Assembly (NCBI RefSeq): GCF_020283565.1
Contig: NC_060061.1
Location: 46,785,362 to 46,849,361, forward strand
Source: Trifolium pratense
Lineage: Eukaryota; Streptophyta; Magnoliopsida; Fabales; Fabaceae
Direction: 5' to 3'
Length of the DNA stretch: 64,000 nt
Every line of letters begins with the position of its first letter. Positions within the stretch are counted from its first letter, which is position 1. Shown here piece after piece: positions 32,401 through 44,080 of the stretch. A model generated the notes under the pieces. The model saw only the letters and a program-made list of their open reading frames with translations. It did no database searches and was not told where the DNA came from. Both the position numbers and the translations under genes were made by a program.

Positions 32401-34965
32401 TTGACGGAGACAAATTTCAATCTCCTTGTCCCATTCATCTTCCAAATCATCAATAGAATTAACAATGACTCTTTCTAATGGTAGGGATGGTGTTTCTTCA
32501 ACTAAGACATCTTCCACCACTTCCTCAATTACATCAACTTTGAAACATTGTGATTCATCATCATGGTGTTTCATAGCTTTGAACACATTGAACATGACTT
32601 GCTCTCCATGTGTTCTCAACATAAGTTCTCCCATCTCGACATCAATCAATGCTCTACCGGTAGCTAAAAATGGCCTACCCAATAACAACGGTTCTACCTC
32701 GGCATCATCTTCCATATCGAGAATTACAAAATCCGCCGGAAACACAAATTCAGCAACCCTTACCAATACATCATGAAGTATGCCATATGGATGCACTATT
32801 GATCGATCGGCCAAAGAGAGTTGCATCTTTGTAGGTTTAGCAACCGCCCCCGGTATCTTCTTCATCATGGACAATGGCATTAAATTGATGCTTGCTCCTA
32901 AATCACATAAAGCTCGACCGACAGAAATGTTGCCTATAGAACATGGTATAGTAAAGCTCCCTGGATCTTTCTTCTTTTGAGGAAGCTTCTTTTGGATTAT
33001 AGCACTACATTCCTCAGTCATATCAACCGTGTCGTCATCAAGAGGTTTCCGCTTCTTTGTCAAGAGGTCTTTCATAAATTTGGCATAAACCGGCATTTGT
33101 TCCAACACTTCTGCAAAAGGAATATTGATTTGGAGATCATGAAGCATCTTCATAAACTTTTTGAATTGTTGGTGATCATTTGCCTTTGCCTTCTTCTTGC
33201 GCGGATATGGCAATTTGGTGTGGATTGAATTTTCTTTTTCTTCCACATCCTTACCCTTCTTCTTTTCAACTTTCTTCTCATCACTCTCTTTCTCATTTTC
33301 AACTAACTCCTCAATTTCAACTTCATGCTCAACTAGTTGCTCACACTCTTTTTCGACTTCTCCCTCAACATTATTTTCAACTTCTCCCTCAACATTATTT
33401 TTTTCTTTCTCTTTCTCAACACTTGTCTCACTTTTTTTCTTTGTCACAACTTCCGGCGAAGGAACCACTCTACTCCTCAAATTAATAGCCTTGCAACTTT
33501 CATGGCCGGGATTATCTTTTGTAGACCCCTCAAAACCATTATTTTGAGTAGCTGCAAATTGTCTTGACAATTGACCCATTTGATTTTCAAGGTTTTTAAT
33601 TGAAGCTTCATGATTCTTGTTGGCAATGTCTTGATTGGCTTTCATTTGATCTTGGCTGACCTTCATAGCTTCAAAGTTCCCTTGAGTAACCTTTATGAAT
33701 TGAGTAAGTGTATCCTCTAATTGAGAAGGTCTCCTTTGTTGAGAGTTTTGTGAAGAAGATTGTTGTTGAGATTGATTTGAGTTTTGATTTCCTCCCCAAC
33801 CAAAGTTTGGATGATCTCTCCAACCTGGGTTATAAGTGTTTGAATAAGGATCATACTTCGGGTTGTTCCTTTTGAAGTTGGCTAGGTACTTTGCCTCTTC
33901 TGACCCTTCAGGAAAACATTGGCCATTAGCATGCCCTTGTCCACAGAAATCACATTTCACTTCATTTGCTGCCATGACTGGCATTTGGGCATTAGGAGTG
34001 CTAGTGAGGTGTTTCAACACAGCTGCCATTTGAGAATTCATCAATGTAGATTGGGCCAAAAGAGCAGTTTGAGTATCAAGCTCTATCATGCCTGCCTTCT
34101 TCTTTGCACCACGATCATTTTCAACTCTGTATTCATTTTGAGCCATGGATTCCACCAACTCTCTAGCTTGAGTTTGATTTTTATTTTTCAAAGATCCACC
34201 TGCCGATGCATCTAGAAACATTCTAGTTTGAGCTCTCAATCCTTGTGTGAAATGTTGCATTTGAGTATGACTATCAAGCCCATGCTTAGGACACTTCTTC
34301 AGGCTCAGTTTGAATCTTTCCCAGGCATCATACAATGTTTCGGAGTCTCCTTGCTCAAAACTTGTAATGTCAGCTCTTCTTTCCAGATACTTGTGAATTG
34401 GAAAGTACCTATCCATGAACTTCATCTCTAGCTCTTGCCAAGTATTGATGGTGTTAGGTGGTATTGTGTCCAGCCAGTCTTTAGCTCTTCCAGTTAACGA
34501 GTACTTGAAAAGCCTTAATCTTTTATCTGATTCAGATACTCCTGGTGGGTCTGTATAGTCACAAGCTTCATAGAAATGCTCCAGGTGGAGATTTGGACAT
34601 TGTGTTTCTGCCCCTGAGTATTGATTCTCTTTGAGGGCGCTGAGCACTGAATTCTTGATATCAAATGACACATGATTTCTCGGTTGGAAACCCAGATTGG
34701 CAAGCTCTCCATTGTTTCTTTGCCCATAGTCACCTAACATCCTCTCAGGCACAACTGGTGGAGGTGGTGGTGGATTTTCAGCCATGATGTTGGCTTCGTT
34801 GTCCGATGTGTTTGGACTAGAAACCGCTTCTTCACTACTTTCTTGTGCAACACCTGCTAACCGGGCAGCCTCTCGGGCTAACCGAACTGCTTTCCTGTTT
34901 GCTTTAGCTGTTTTCTCTATTTCAGGATCAAAGACAAGTTCTCTTGCTACTCTCCTACCTTGCAT
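29404..34965 (-). CDS. Athila gag-pol polyprotein
   Basis: A single open frame of about 1,853 residues; the first ATG is at 34965, since the frame opens two codons earlier with TTG. Residue numbers below count from that TTG. Gag: capsid region (about 95-285) and a CCHC zinc knuckle [13 protein letters not shown] (340-352). A charged, Lys/Glu-rich linker covers about 510-600. Aspartic protease: [10 protein letters not shown] (690-699). Reverse transcriptase: about 985-1190 with FMDD (1136-1139) in place of YVDD/YIDD. RNase H: Asp1285, Glu1324 and Asp1351. Integrase: HHCC zinc domain (His1491, His1501, Cys1531, Cys1534) and D,D35E catalytic residues Asp1563, Asp1622 and Glu1658, followed by a C-terminal chromatin-type region without an obvious chromodomain. 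All catalytic residues are present, so the protein could be active. It copies and inserts the element's own RNA. Confidence 0.97.
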   Translation of the reverse strand: MQGRRVARELVFDPEIEKTAKANRKAVRLAREAARLAGVAQESSEEAVSSPNTSDNEANIMAENPPPPPPVVPERMLGDYGQRNNGELANLGFQPRNHVSFDIKNSVLSALKENQYSGAETQCPNLHLEHFYEACDYTDPPGVSESDKRLRLFKYSLTGRAKDWLDTIPPNTINTWQELEMKFMDRYFPIHKYLERRADITSFEQGDSETLYDAWERFKLSLKKCPKHGLDSHTQMQHFTQGLRAQTRMFLDASAGGSLKNKNQTQARELVESMAQNEYRVENDRGAKKKAGMIELDTQTALLAQSTLMNSQMAAVLKHLTSTPNAQMPVMAANEVKCDFCGQGHANGQCFPEGSEEAKYLANFKRNNPKYDPYSNTYNPGWRDHPNFGWGGNQNSNQSQQQSSSQNSQQRRPSQLEDTLTQFIKVTQGNFEAMKVSQDQMKANQDIANKNHEASIKNLENQMGQLSRQFAATQNNGFEGSTKDNPGHESCKAINLRSRVVPSPEVVTKKKSETSVEKEKEKNNVEGEVENNVEGEVEKECEQLVEHEVEIEELVENEKESDEKKVEKKKGKDVEEKENSIHTKLPYPRKKKAKANDHQQFKKFMKMLHDLQINIPFAEVLEQMPVYAKFMKDLLTKKRKPLDDDTVDMTEECSAIIQKKLPQKKKDPGSFTIPCSIGNISVGRALCDLGASINLMPLSMMKKIPGAVAKPTKMQLSLADRSIVHPYGILHDVLVRVAEFVFPADFVILDMEDDAEVEPLLLGRPFLATGRALIDVEMGELMLRTHGEQVMFNVFKAMKHHDDESQCFKVDVIEEVVEDVLVEETPSLPLERVIVNSIDDLEDEWDKEIEICLRQLEACKVEETPKDFENVYAVVEKESVGEDSKVVVPELKELPSHLKYVFLGEDSSQPAIISSELSSLEAEKLVRVLRENKEAMGWSIEDLKGISPGFCMHKIKMEDEYKPVVQPQRRLNPTMKEVVKKEVLKLLKAGMIYPISDSAWVSPVHVVPKKGGMTVVRNEKNELIPTRTVTGWRMCIDYRRLNLATRKDYFPLPFMDQMLERLAGQAYYCFLDGYSGYNQIVVDPADQEKTAFTCPFGVFAYRRMPFGLCNAPATFQRCMLSIFADMMENSIEVFMDDFSVFGKSFDHCLANLNAVLKRCISTNLVLNWEKCHFMVKKGIVLGHKISSKGIQVDQAKIEVIKDLPPPVNVKGVRSFLGHAGFYRRFIKDFSKIAKPLSNLLVKENDFKFDDDCLKAFVIIKEKLVTAPIIIAPNWDLPFELMCDASDYAVGAVLGQRHEKFFHAIYYASKVLNENQINYTTTEKELLAIVFALEKFRSYLIGSKVVVFSDHSALKYLLTKGDSKPRLLRWILLLQEFDLEIKDKKGVENVVADHLSRLDNPMVTIKEKCINEDFPDEKLLMISKRPWFADMANFKVGNEIPEEYSYQQKKKFFRDANFYFWDDPYLFKVGQDGVIRRCVDEEEAQSIMWHCHSAPYGGHHSGQRTAAKILQSGFFWPTLFKDCVEFVKRCDNCQRTGNVSKRNEMPLNEMLEVEPFDCWGIDFMGPFPSSKSNLHILVCVDYVTKWVEAIACPANDAHTVVKFIKNNIFTRFGVPRVLISDGGKHFCNKYLDNLLEKYNVKHKVATPYHPQTSGQVEVSNRQLKQILEKTVSSSRKDWSMKLNDALWAYRTAFKTHLGLSPYQLVYGKACHLPVELEHKAYWAVKFLNFDAGLAGEKRLLKLNELEEWRQQAYENAVIYKARTKRYHDKGLVSKEFHTGQQVLLFNSRLQLFPGKLRSRWSGPFVVKEVFPHGAVEIFTPGEEDKSFKVNGQRLKIYKGGEFNRHKVAMLFDDE

Positions 34966-35138
34966 AAACAACCAGAAAATACCTTAAGAAGCAACTGCAC
35001 TACACAAGAATGAAAAAGAAAATAAAATAAAATTTAGAACTAATTTTTATATGTTTTTCTTCTTAAAGGAATGCTAAATAAAAATAAAACAATAAAACTA
35101 CTTAGTATGGTCCAATTGCCTTGTTGATTCAATCAACA

Positions 35139-35157
35139 ATCCCCGGCAACGGCGCCA
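35139..35157 (-). other. Primer-binding site, tRNA-Asp
   Basis: The minus strand reads TGGCGCCGTTGCCGGGGAT two bases inside the 5' LTR, matching the complement of the 3' end of plant tRNA-Asp(GUC), including the CCA. tRNA-Asp priming is characteristic of Athila elements. Confidence 0.88.
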
Positions 35158-35159
35158 TT

Positions 35160-36288
35160 TGATGAAGTATCAAAGTAAGTATATAATTATCGTATCCACA
35201 GGGATTGTTCCGAATCAAATACGAGTAAATTGGATCATATAAAAGTAATTTGCAATAAAATAAATGGGGGGAAGTGTTCAGATTTCAGACTTGAGAAAGT
35301 AAATGACAAGAAAATAAGGTTTTCTTTCAAGATGCGAAGGCGATTGGATCTTTTCGGTTCATCTGGTCACTATTGTCTCGGATATCTCATGCGTATTAAC
35401 AAATTACAAACTTAGTTCCATGATTCGATTAAAATAAATAACTATGTCCAATGTCTTGGTACATAGTCCTCTCAATTGATTATCAATCCCTAATGTCTTA
35501 GGATGACCTATAATCAATTGGGGTTTGTTCCCTTTAATCCTTGAATTCACAATTAACAAACCGATATGTCTAAAGAATAAGTTAATTGTACAATTATCTC
35601 TAGGTCAATCAATTCGTTTCTAATGTCTTAGTAAACAAACAATTATAATCATCAAACAATTCGCGACGTTGTATAAAGCATTAAGAACAAGAGATAAAAG
35701 AATGAAACTAACTTCGTAATTATATTAAAACATCATATGAAATTCATGGTTCAAGACAATAATAACTAGAATCCCCTAGGATCCAATCATAGAGTTTAGT
35801 TACTCATAATCATAGAAACAACAATAATTAGAGTGAAAGAATTCATTACAATGAAGAACAATGAAGAAATTCGTGCTCTGATCTTGATCTCAAAAGTGCC
35901 TCTGTCGCCGTCAAAACTGTCTAACCCTAATTCTGAACAGAAAAAGTATATATATGGTGTAATCTGCGTACCGGCGCCCCGCGCCAGCCCGTCTGCGCGC
36001 CGCGCAGACTAACAGAATCCTCAGGCAATTCTAGCATCGTTTCTGCGCGGCGCGCCAGCTTGGCAGAATCTACAGACACTTCTAGCAGCTTCTGGGCGCG
36101 GCGCGTGATGCTTCCTTGGTCTAGGCGCAGTACACTTCTATTCCTTCACTTTTTGGCCTCAAATCCTTGTGTTCCGAGCATTCTTGTCATGATTCTTTTC
36201 CTCTTTATTCTTGCATAAAAACATACTAAATGCTATCTAGAAATGCCCTAAAATGTGGTTAAAACATAGTAATGACGTGAAGTCATCA
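35160..36288 (-). repeat. Athila 5' LTR
   Basis: 1,129 bases. The LTR on the promoter side of gag-pol, apparently identical to 24810-25938. The short open frame shared by both LTRs is not considered a gene. Confidence 0.97.
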
Positions 36289-36473
36289 CGTAGCGCAATA
36301 TTTGAAGAAATTTCTCCCTTTGCAAGCTGATGTTGGCATGTGGCGCAGATTTATCAGGCGCATGGCGCAGTGTGAGAAGCTGTAATGGTTACCATTTCAT
36401 TTTCTTTTTTTGTATGCTTGAAGTTTTGTGTTGAATATGGTAAAGGTGATGGCAGTGGGCAAAGATCATATTA

Positions 36474-36760
<287 letters not shown>

Positions 36761-36929
36761 CTCACATTTGAAACACAACATTTTTCCCAACAATTTTGAG
36801 TTCTCACATGAGAGGGAGACGATACATCTCCACCTAAAACCTTAAGGCATTAGGTTAATCGGTCACCTTTTTTTAAAATCGAACATTCTTCTCATACAAA
36901 ATCAACGTGAGACTTAACCACTCATACTT

Positions 36930-37110
36930 GAAACTCAACATTCCCTATTAGAAGTCTCACATTTGCTAGAGATATGGCAAAGATAGTTTTTATATATAAG
37001 TGTAGTGCAATTCTCAACTCTCAAGCTAGATTTTGTGGTTGAGTATATGTCTTCCAAATTCTAATATTCTCCTATAATTGATGGGGCAGCAAGGCGGGGA
37101 TAATTGGACT
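36930..37110 (+). repeat. Copia-like LTR fragment
   Basis: AAGTCTCACATTTGCTAGAGATATGG, then TTTTTATATATAAGTG and CTCTCAAGCTAGATTTTGTGG follow the order of promoter elements seen in many legume copia LTRs. The ends are not defined. Confidence 0.35.
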
Positions 37111-37261
37111 ATTTTTACAATTATTTTAATCTATATTGATATACGTGCATTGACTGAAACCGATTAGCATGAGATCGATTGTCAAATATGTGTCTGGAAA
37201 ACCTGTGTTGAAATAACACAGCACTTTTAAAAATGTTGCCCACTGAATTTTCTAATACTGC

Positions 37262-37474
37262 TCTCATTAATTGCATCGAGCTAGATGAGTGTCTCACTTG
37301 CCAACATTAAGTTGTATCCAGCTAGAGTTAGGCGATCCTTTTCTTTTAGTGTGATTGTTTTAGTGTCATGGAGTTTGTATGATTTTGATTAAACTTTTTA
37401 TCCTTTGTTTTCTTTTGGCACTTCATGTGCTAAGAGTTTTCTAATAAATAATATTTTGTTTTTTTCAAAAAAAA
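37262..37474 (+). mobile_element. Probable LINE 3' end
   Basis: A T-rich trailer with GGCACTTCATGTGCTAAGAG, then TAATAAATAATATTTTG and a run of A, resembling 3' ends of plant L1-type LINEs. No open frame remains. Confidence 0.4.
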
Positions 37475-37839
37475 GTTGTTGAATTAAGTTCATCCCCTTA
37501 GACAACTTAATTTATCTACTTGAACTTTTTTTTTTTGTAGATAAATAAAAGTTAAAATATTTTTTAGCTTAATTAAGAGGGTGTGTTAAAAGTCAGACAT
37601 CGGTAGCGAGATGATCTGACTATGTTTTTATAATATATGAAAAAAGCTAACATGTGCCATAAGGGCACATTTTAAGATATTTCATATAGTAATTTTAGAA
37701 TAAAAAACATATTAATTGTACCAATTTTTTTAATCTTCAGAAGGGTCTAATTTTTAATTTGCCTTGGGATTCGAAATATAATCGGGCCTACCCTGATTTT
37801 TTTGTCTTAGATGAAGTGATAATTCCCTGAAATTAAACT

Positions 37840-37926
37840 CACATAATTGTGAGATTCCATGTTCGAATTCGAATCATGACGTCCGGTCTAATAATTTCGG
37901 TATTTTTTATCAGTTGAGCTAGGACT
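37840..37926 (-). mobile_element. tRNA-derived SINE fragment
   Basis: On the minus strand it has TAGCTCAACTGATA (box A-like) and GATTCGAATTCGAAC (box B-like), about 45 bases apart. Confidence 0.5.
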
Positions 37927-38063
37927 TATGGGATGGCCTACCCGAATTGATACAGGACATAAAGCATGTCAAAGTCAATACACAAGAGTTCTGCTAAATC
38001 TAATACAACAAAAGAGATTAGTTAGTCTTGTAACTTTGATCATCCGGCGAAATTTGTTCCATA

Positions 38064-38321
38064 CTCTATAGGTTTCAAAATAAATGACCTATTTTTGACT
38101 TTATCTACTATTATTATGATTTCCTTTGACTGTAATTTTCTCTAATATGTATATGCAAATATTAACATATGAAATGTTGATTGATTTGTCTCGATGAGTA
38201 TTTTCAAAACATATAATTTTTATAATTTTTAATAATAGATAATTTAAAATATTTTAATGATTAAAATTGTGTATTAGCAAATATAAATGTAGTCAACTAT
38301 GTCATTTATTTTGAGACGGAG
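38064..38321. mobile_element. Stowaway-like (Tc1/mariner) MITE
   Basis: Ends CTCTATAGGTTTCAAAATAA and TTATTTTGAGACGGAG are imperfect inverted repeats flanked by TA (38062-38063 and 38322-38323). Inner blocks GACCTATTTTTGAC and GTCAACTATGTC are also complementary. Confidence 0.6.
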
Positions 38322-39469
38322 TATATTCTAGTTTGTCTTGATTTTCTTCATCTCTTCTCCGATATGGAGTTAGAGCTTATCATTGCAAATTGCAATTCTG
38401 ATAAAATTTATTCGCCTTCTTTTGATACACGCATAAAGAATACGTAAGTGTAGGAACTTCATATTTTAAAATTAAGAACTTAAGAACTTAAGTGTAGGAG
38501 CTTCACATTTAAGAAAAAAAAAACAATGATAGTGAATAAACAGAAAATAGCTTTAATTTTTTTTTGGAAATCTCTAAAAAATAATCTCTAAATTTTTTTC
38601 AAAACAAAATTATTTTTTATAAAGTTTTTTTTTTGTTACATTTTTTTTATAAAGTTTAAACAAACGTACCCAAAATTAATGAAATCCAATGCATTTTAAT
38701 AGTGAAATCATATCCACATAACTTTTCCCAATTTTTTCACACATAAGAGGATCCAAATCGCCAAAGACACCATTAAAAAAAGTGGAATGCTTACGACAAT
38801 TATTACCAAGTTATACTTATACACAAAATACAATAAAGTGGCGCTCGCAAGTAACTATGCTTAGGATAAACTAATTTTTGGGTGCTCGTAAGCAACTCAC
38901 ATGCTCACGATTTTTTTTCTTGTTATTCCATTGAGGGGTTATGACAACATATGACACCACCTCATAATTTCACTATTCCTTATTGATGAGGTTTTTCCTA
39001 TTTGCCATAAGGGAGCTTTCAGGCTACATCCATGATTTGTCGGGGGTGTTATGTTCGGGTTTGGAGAAGGTAAAACTCATTTGTGCCCTGCCCGTTGCCA
39101 TGCCTAGATAAGATATTAGATTATTTGAAGAACCAAATTCTAGAGTTTAACCAAGGATGAAGCGTAAAAAAAGGAAAAGATATTATCGAAGTATTTACGG
39201 TTCATCACGGTGTTCTTGTTGAACTTAAGCCTCACCATATGAAATAAGGAATCGTGGAAGGAATTACCAATCTCACTGTTTGGAATTTGTTACTGTGGCT
39301 TTATGCTAAAGATATGAATACATGGTGATGCAATTGCAATTGCCTCCTAGCTAAGAATTTTGAAGGGAGCTGTATCATCCATTCGTATCAACCAAAAACT
39401 AAAAGGATCCAACATTAAATGTAATATTAAACTAAAATACCATCACTAAATTCTTCATCCTATCCGCCC

Positions 39470-40050
39470 CATTTTTCACAAAACCCTAGTTTCTCTTCTT
39501 CTTCATCCACCAAAAGAGGGGTGGTTTTAAGGTCAATTTTTGATCCAAAAATCACCCCTATAAATTATTTTTTTCTTTCTTTTTATTCAAATAAGTGATT
39601 TTCACATCTATTTACTCTTTTTCATGATTTTCTGTTTGAGGTGTCTTGTGTGGCGTTGTGTTGTGTTGTGTTTGTGGTCGTCTTGTGTGGCGTTGGGTTT
39701 ATCGCCGTCTTATGCGGCGTTTGTGGGTTTTTCATTTTGGTACCGTGTTTCGTTGATTCATATTGACATATCCTCCTCAAGTCGTTACAAAAGACTTGGA
39801 CATCAACGTTGCAGATCCGGGAGTATGAAGATTCCGGTTACATTTATTTTGTCATATTTGTAGATTCCGGTTACATTTATTTTGTCATATTTGTAGGCAC
39901 TTTCATGATGCCGTTGTATGTTATTAAACTAGGTGCTGCAAGATTGTTTGTAGATTCACCTTGTTCAATTTTTAGCAATCGAATTTGTAATGATATATAT
40001 ATATGTTTCAATTTGAATGAATGAATATTTACTTTTTGCAAAAAAAAATA
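39470..40050 (+). other. Transcribed-looking retroposon or gene remnant with 33-bp tandem repeat
   Basis: Begins with AAACCCTAG and CT-rich leader-like sequence, then a GTGGCGTTG-rich block (39640-39720), and ends in an A-rich tail at 40040-40060. It contains an exact two-copy tandem repeat of 33 bases (39830-39862 and 39863-39895; unit begins GATTCCGGTTACATTT). The short open frames over it show no domain I recognise. It may be a non-autonomous retroposon or a dead gene. Confidence 0.4.
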
Positions 40051-40229
40051 AAAAAATACTTAAACAAAGTATGATATTGTAAAAAACAAAAGAAACAGTA
40101 CTTCATGAGTTTTATCAAAATCAAAACAACATATTACCATATGTCATGATTTGTTATTTTAGCAATATATAAAAGTTCTTAAATAATTTGATGACAGCAA
40201 CTTTACTTTAAATGCCTCTTGATTATTTG

Positions 40230-43200
40230 TCAAACCCCGTGAAGTAAGTTGTTGTAAGCTTCCGCCAAGAACTTTTCATCTTCTTCCCTTTGTTTCTTCG
40301 CAAGCAGTGCCTAAAAAATTTCAAACAAGAAATAAAAGAGCTTAGAAATGAAATTAACTAATATGTCGTCATATTGATGATAAGTATATATATATATATA
40401 TATATATACAGTATTATTTTGTAAAATGGTTTACTTAAACAACAAGCACTCCTACAATATAGAAATTTTAGCAACAAAACTTACATATTTAGTTGACTGG
40501 AAATAAAATTTATATATATATGCCAAGTATTTATTTAATTTTCCCGTCATTAAGTGTGCTCTTAATTTTTTTTTTCTAAGTATTATAGTGGTTAAAAATT
40601 TCACTTTAAAAGCGAATAAGTGGAGTGTTCGGGATTCAAACCCCAGCTTCTGTACATATAGTGCGATATCCCTACCAACTGAGTTAAGCTCGCAGAATCC
40701 ATGAGAAAACTACATTGATTTGGGAGGGACCCATGAGAAAACTAAACGTGTAATCTAAATCTCAAATTAATACCCATCCCTATGTGACATTATTCGCGGA
40801 CACACATGTGAAATTTGGTGGGCATTTGACATCTACACTACTCAAAAAATTAAATTTAGAGAGGGAAGAAATCCATCGCTAATGTGTTAATTTCTGTCAC
40901 AAACACATTTAGCGACGGATATCGCTAATGTGTTAATTTCTGTCACAAACACATTTAGCGACAGATTTAACGATTCAAAATCCTTACCTAATTTCAACGT
41001 CGCAAACCATCAATGAGGGAATTTATCATCCGTCACAAATTGCGACAGAATAAAGTCGTCGCAATAGCATTATTTTCGTCACTAATGACTGAAAAAAAAA
41101 CACATCTATTCTCAATTGTTTGAGTTTTTGTAAAAGCTTGAAGATCAAAACCATTATCATTTGTAAAAAATTGACTCAAGTCAATACGTAACTATTGATT
41201 GAGTGACGCCTTATAAAGTCTGGAGGACTTAGGTAGATCAAACGAGTGAAGCTTGGAAGATTATGATCTTGGACTAGATCAAGGAAAAAGTGTAATTTGA
41301 GATCGGTAGTATCTCATAGTGGATAATCTCACAAGAGCGTGAGGATTAGAGTAGCTTATACTATTAGGGGGTGAACCAGGATAATTGTTTTTGTGTTGTT
41401 TCTCTTCCTTATTCTCTTTTATTTACTGTAAACACACATCACACAAAGCACTTCATTATATTTAATTTGAATTCTCACACAGTAGAGAACGTTCTCAGAA
41501 CAATCTATTTTATAGTAAAGAACGTTCTCAGACCAAACTGTTCTATAATTCACTAACATTTATCCAAGTATATACTTGAGTTAAGGACCACACACGTGTA
41601 ATTTTTGCATTGAAAATTACAACATTTTGACCTTTAAAAAATTGAATGCACGATTTCTAAGATAAATATTTCTATATTAAATTTCTTATCGTGTGCCTTA
41701 AGCTAGCGTACATATATTAGCATTTCTTTTTCCGGTTCTTGCTATGCAATGCAAGCTTATTGTTTGAGGAAAAACAAACTTTTGATCAATCGTTTATCAT
41801 TGTCTCTGCAATTGTTAGAAATAATATAAAATCATTGATATGACTCTATCCTAACAGCTTAAGCTTTTGGGGTAATCGGTTATTTGACATGGTATCAAAA
41901 CCTCTATGACTAAGTGGTCTAGAGTTCGATCTCCGCTCCCCTCACTTTCTAATTAAAAAGTGGAATTCAAACATATGGTAGGTGAGCCTATGCATTATTC
42001 ACGCTTCAAGCCCAAGTGGGCTCTTGCGTGAGGGGGCATGTTAGAAATAATATAAAATCATTGATATGACTCTATCCTAACAGCTTAAGCTTTTTGGATA
42101 ATCGGTTATTTGACAGCAATCACATGAAAAAGTAGTAATCAAAAATATTAATTTAAAATCTGATGACATACCTTATCAATTTTAATTCCATCATTTCGCG
42201 GTTTCTCTATTATTTGCCCATTGTCAATCCATGCTTCTGAATCTTTTTTAGGGCTTCTTGTCTTTCTTTTTGACGAGGTTAATGGACTTACAATCTACAT
42301 CCATATTCAGTTAAAATGTATTAAAATATAAAAATTAAGAGATAAAATATTTGAATAGAGGTACATTAAAAATTGAAATAGTATATAAATCACCTTACCT
42401 AAACTCTTATAAAAAAAAAATCAAGAACTAAAATTGAAAACAAAATATATTTACCCGTTGGATTAATTTATCTTTTTTTTTTTTGACAAAATTAATTTAT
42501 CTAATTAGTCATTCATTATAATCAAGCTAATAAAGATCTACTTGGTTAAGAGGAGAATAAAGAACTTTACTCTACATAAAAGAAAACTAATTAGGAGTTA
42601 AGGTGCAAGATAATAAAACCAGAGTCTTTATCTATATCATCTATGTCAAGGAACATGCATTTACTTCTAAAATATCAAAGCATATTAATGAAAAATATAT
42701 ACACAGCATGCTTAGATCTGGCACAAAATAATTTTTAGAGAATTCAAAAAGCGATATATTCAAAAAAAAATTTGTATTCTTTCAATATATAATTTTGGTC
42801 GCTAATTCTATCTACAATAGTGCAAAATATGTATTTCAGAATCATACTTTGCATTATTGTGCTTTGTGTATAATCCCTAATTAGAGCAATTACTCGGGTC
42901 ATAGTTTGATCCTCAAATGTTAGAATTTAATATAATGAGATGAGATTATGTTGGGGATCTCACTCTTAAAATTTGATAACCATTGTATTAAAAATCTTTA
43001 TTAATAAATCATATCATATAATTTAAAGTTTAATCTAATTTATTATTATGGAATAAAAGAACTAACAGATTTTTCATATCCATATACTCTGATTGAATGG
43101 AAATGATTTTTTTTTTTTTTAATTCAACAAAATTTATTACTAGAGCACACAACTCTGAATATAAGTCGTATCCATATCTGCAAGCAAAATTTGAAAATCT

Positions 43201-43312
43201 ACACTAGCAGAGAACAAAAACGAAATGACTATCCACGAAAAACAAAACGCACAAATAGATTATTTACCTTTTCAACACAAGTCTTAACATTCGAGTTTGA
43301 TTTGGTTGCCAT
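40230..43312 (-). CDS. Small three-exon gene, function unknown
   Basis: Three short exons on the minus strand, 43312-43268, 42294-42172 and 40310-40230, join to 249 bases (82 residues plus stop). All introns are phase 0 with GT-AG ends (donors GTAAATAA and GTATGTCA; acceptors GATGTAG and TTTTTTAG). The product is hydrophilic: an SSKRKTRSPKK basic patch (about residues 21-31, possibly a nuclear localisation signal), then EAWIDNGQIIEKPRN, and a charged helical C-terminus (KKQREEDEKFLAEAYNNLL). I do not recognise the family. The clean three-way frame agreement and coding-like composition of each exon argue for a real gene; transcript evidence is lacking. Intron 2 contains the TRIM at 41813-42115, a CACTA-like end and a SINE-like AT-rich tract. 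Confidence 0.55.
40380..40412. repeat. Short (TA)n tract
   Basis: AT dinucleotide repeat in intron 2 of the small gene on the minus strand. Confidence 0.9.
40575..40700 (+). mobile_element. tRNA-derived SINE
   Basis: TATTATAGTGGTTAAAAATTT (box A-like), GGGATTCAAACCCCAGC (box B-like) and GCTTCTGTACATATAGTGCG, then ACTGAGTTAAGCTCGC. It is the same family as 47335-47465, which has the same order of blocks. Confidence 0.65.
40836..41095. mobile_element. CACTA-like terminal region with subterminal repeats
   Basis: Starts CACTACTCAAAAAATT, like CACTA termini. It is followed by two tandem 46-base units (from 40875 and 40921), each holding ATCGCTAATGTG and its near complement CACATTTAGCGA, then further scattered TCGTCGCAA/GCGACAGA motifs. 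No transposase or second terminus was seen. Confidence 0.5.
41813..42115 (+). mobile_element. Complete TRIM (miniature LTR retrotransposon)
   Basis: Two 77-bp direct repeats, 41813-41889 and 42039-42115, both TGTTAGAAATAA...TTTGACA and differing at only a few positions. They are flanked by a 5-bp target duplication GCAAT (41808-41812 and 42116-42120). Directly after the left repeat is TGGTATCAAAACC, a copia-type initiator tRNA-Met primer-binding site. Directly before the right repeat is a purine tract GTGAGGGGGCA. The 149-base interior is non-coding. This is the defining structure of a TRIM. It lies in intron 2 of the small minus-strand gene at 40230-43312. Confidence 0.92.
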
Positions 43313-43427
43313 GGATCAAAGCTGCGCAAGACAATATAATTTTTTTAGGTTAACACAAGTTTAGGTTGAAAACTTTTTGACGTATTTAAGGGCGAGTAAT
43401 ATTGTAACAGTGCGTGAGAGTGAGAGA

Positions 43428-43428
43428 G

Positions 43429-43474
<46 letters not shown>
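43428..43474. repeat. (AAT)n microsatellite
   Basis: Roughly 15 tandem AAT triplets, about 115 bases upstream of the start of the small minus-strand gene. Confidence 0.95.
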
Positions 43475-43476
<2 letters not shown>

Positions 43477-43779
43477 TTTATAAACTAATTTTTGTGAAAA
43501 AGAAATTATCAAAATAAAATAAAATTAATAAAGTATTGTAAAAAAATAAATAAAAATTATCAATATGTTCATTATAGCTTTTATCAATATTTTTTTGTTC
43601 TTTTTTTCATAAAAAAAAAAACTTAGTGCATTTCATTAACTAGTAAATGTTCAATACACATCAAGAAATAATCTCAAATACGAAAACTAGCCCAAGAATT
43701 AGCCACCAGGACAAGAGTATGAACAACCATTTTATTTTTTAAATTAGTTAAAGTTGATATTCAAAGAGAGTACCAAGTT

Positions 43780-44080
43780 AATTTTGAGGGTAGCTTATTC
43801 TTTCGTTGATAAATTTAGCCACGACTGAACTTTGTATTTGCCACGAAAAAATAAATCGTGGAAACATTTTTAGAACCACTTATTGGCCAATTAACCATGT
43901 TAGCCACAGTTGCTAGGAAAATTAAGAAAAGCCATTTGGCTATATGGTTATAACCGTGGCTAAACAACACATTAAACTTTACCACTCTTATAAACGTGAC
44001 ATTGTTTTTTTTTCTTAAAAAAAATACTGTTATTCTTTCATGCTTTTTTCTTGGTATTCCTTTTGTTACACTATTCAAAG
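43780..44080. repeat. DNA-transposon-like region with GCCACG/CGTGGC motifs
   Basis: Multiple inverted copies of TAGCCACGAC, GCCACGAAA, AATCGTGGAAA, TTAGCCACAG and AACCGTGGCTAA resemble subterminal motifs of a CACTA-type element. Similar motifs recur at 45130-45225 (AACCACGG, AATCGTGG, TAGTCGTGACTAA), so the two may be ends of one element of about 1.4 kb. Terminal CACTA bases were not confirmed. Confidence 0.4.

Larger units (their letters stand above)
24810..36288 (-). mobile_element. Complete Athila-type Ty3/gypsy retrotransposon
   Basis: An 11,479-base element flanked by a perfect 5-bp target duplication CGTAG (24805-24809 and 36289-36293). On the minus strand the order is LTR (36288-35160), primer-binding site, gag-pol, env-like ORF, long 3' spacer, polypurine tract, LTR (25938-24810). 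The two 1,129-bp LTRs showed no difference in a line-by-line reading. A tRNA-Asp primer-binding site, a long single gag-pol frame and a downstream env-like ORF define the Athila (Cyclops-related) lineage. Both ORFs are open. Identical LTRs and an intact duplication mean a very recent insertion. Confidence 0.97.

Noticed and set aside
39624..39863. 79-codon Cys/Trp-rich plus-strand frame, considered as a possible NCR-like gene
   Set aside because: No proper signal peptide plus intron plus cysteine spacing; the cysteines arise from a GTGTTGTGT-rich low-complexity block.
40875..40965. Tandem units considered as a CRISPR-like array
   Set aside because: Only two adjacent units without unique spacers, in a eukaryotic transposon end; no CRISPR arrays are expected or seen in the window.
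41890..41950. Box B-like AGAGTTCGATCTCC considered as a separate SINE
   Set aside because: It lies inside the TRIM, between its primer-binding site and purine tract, and is better explained as TRIM interior.
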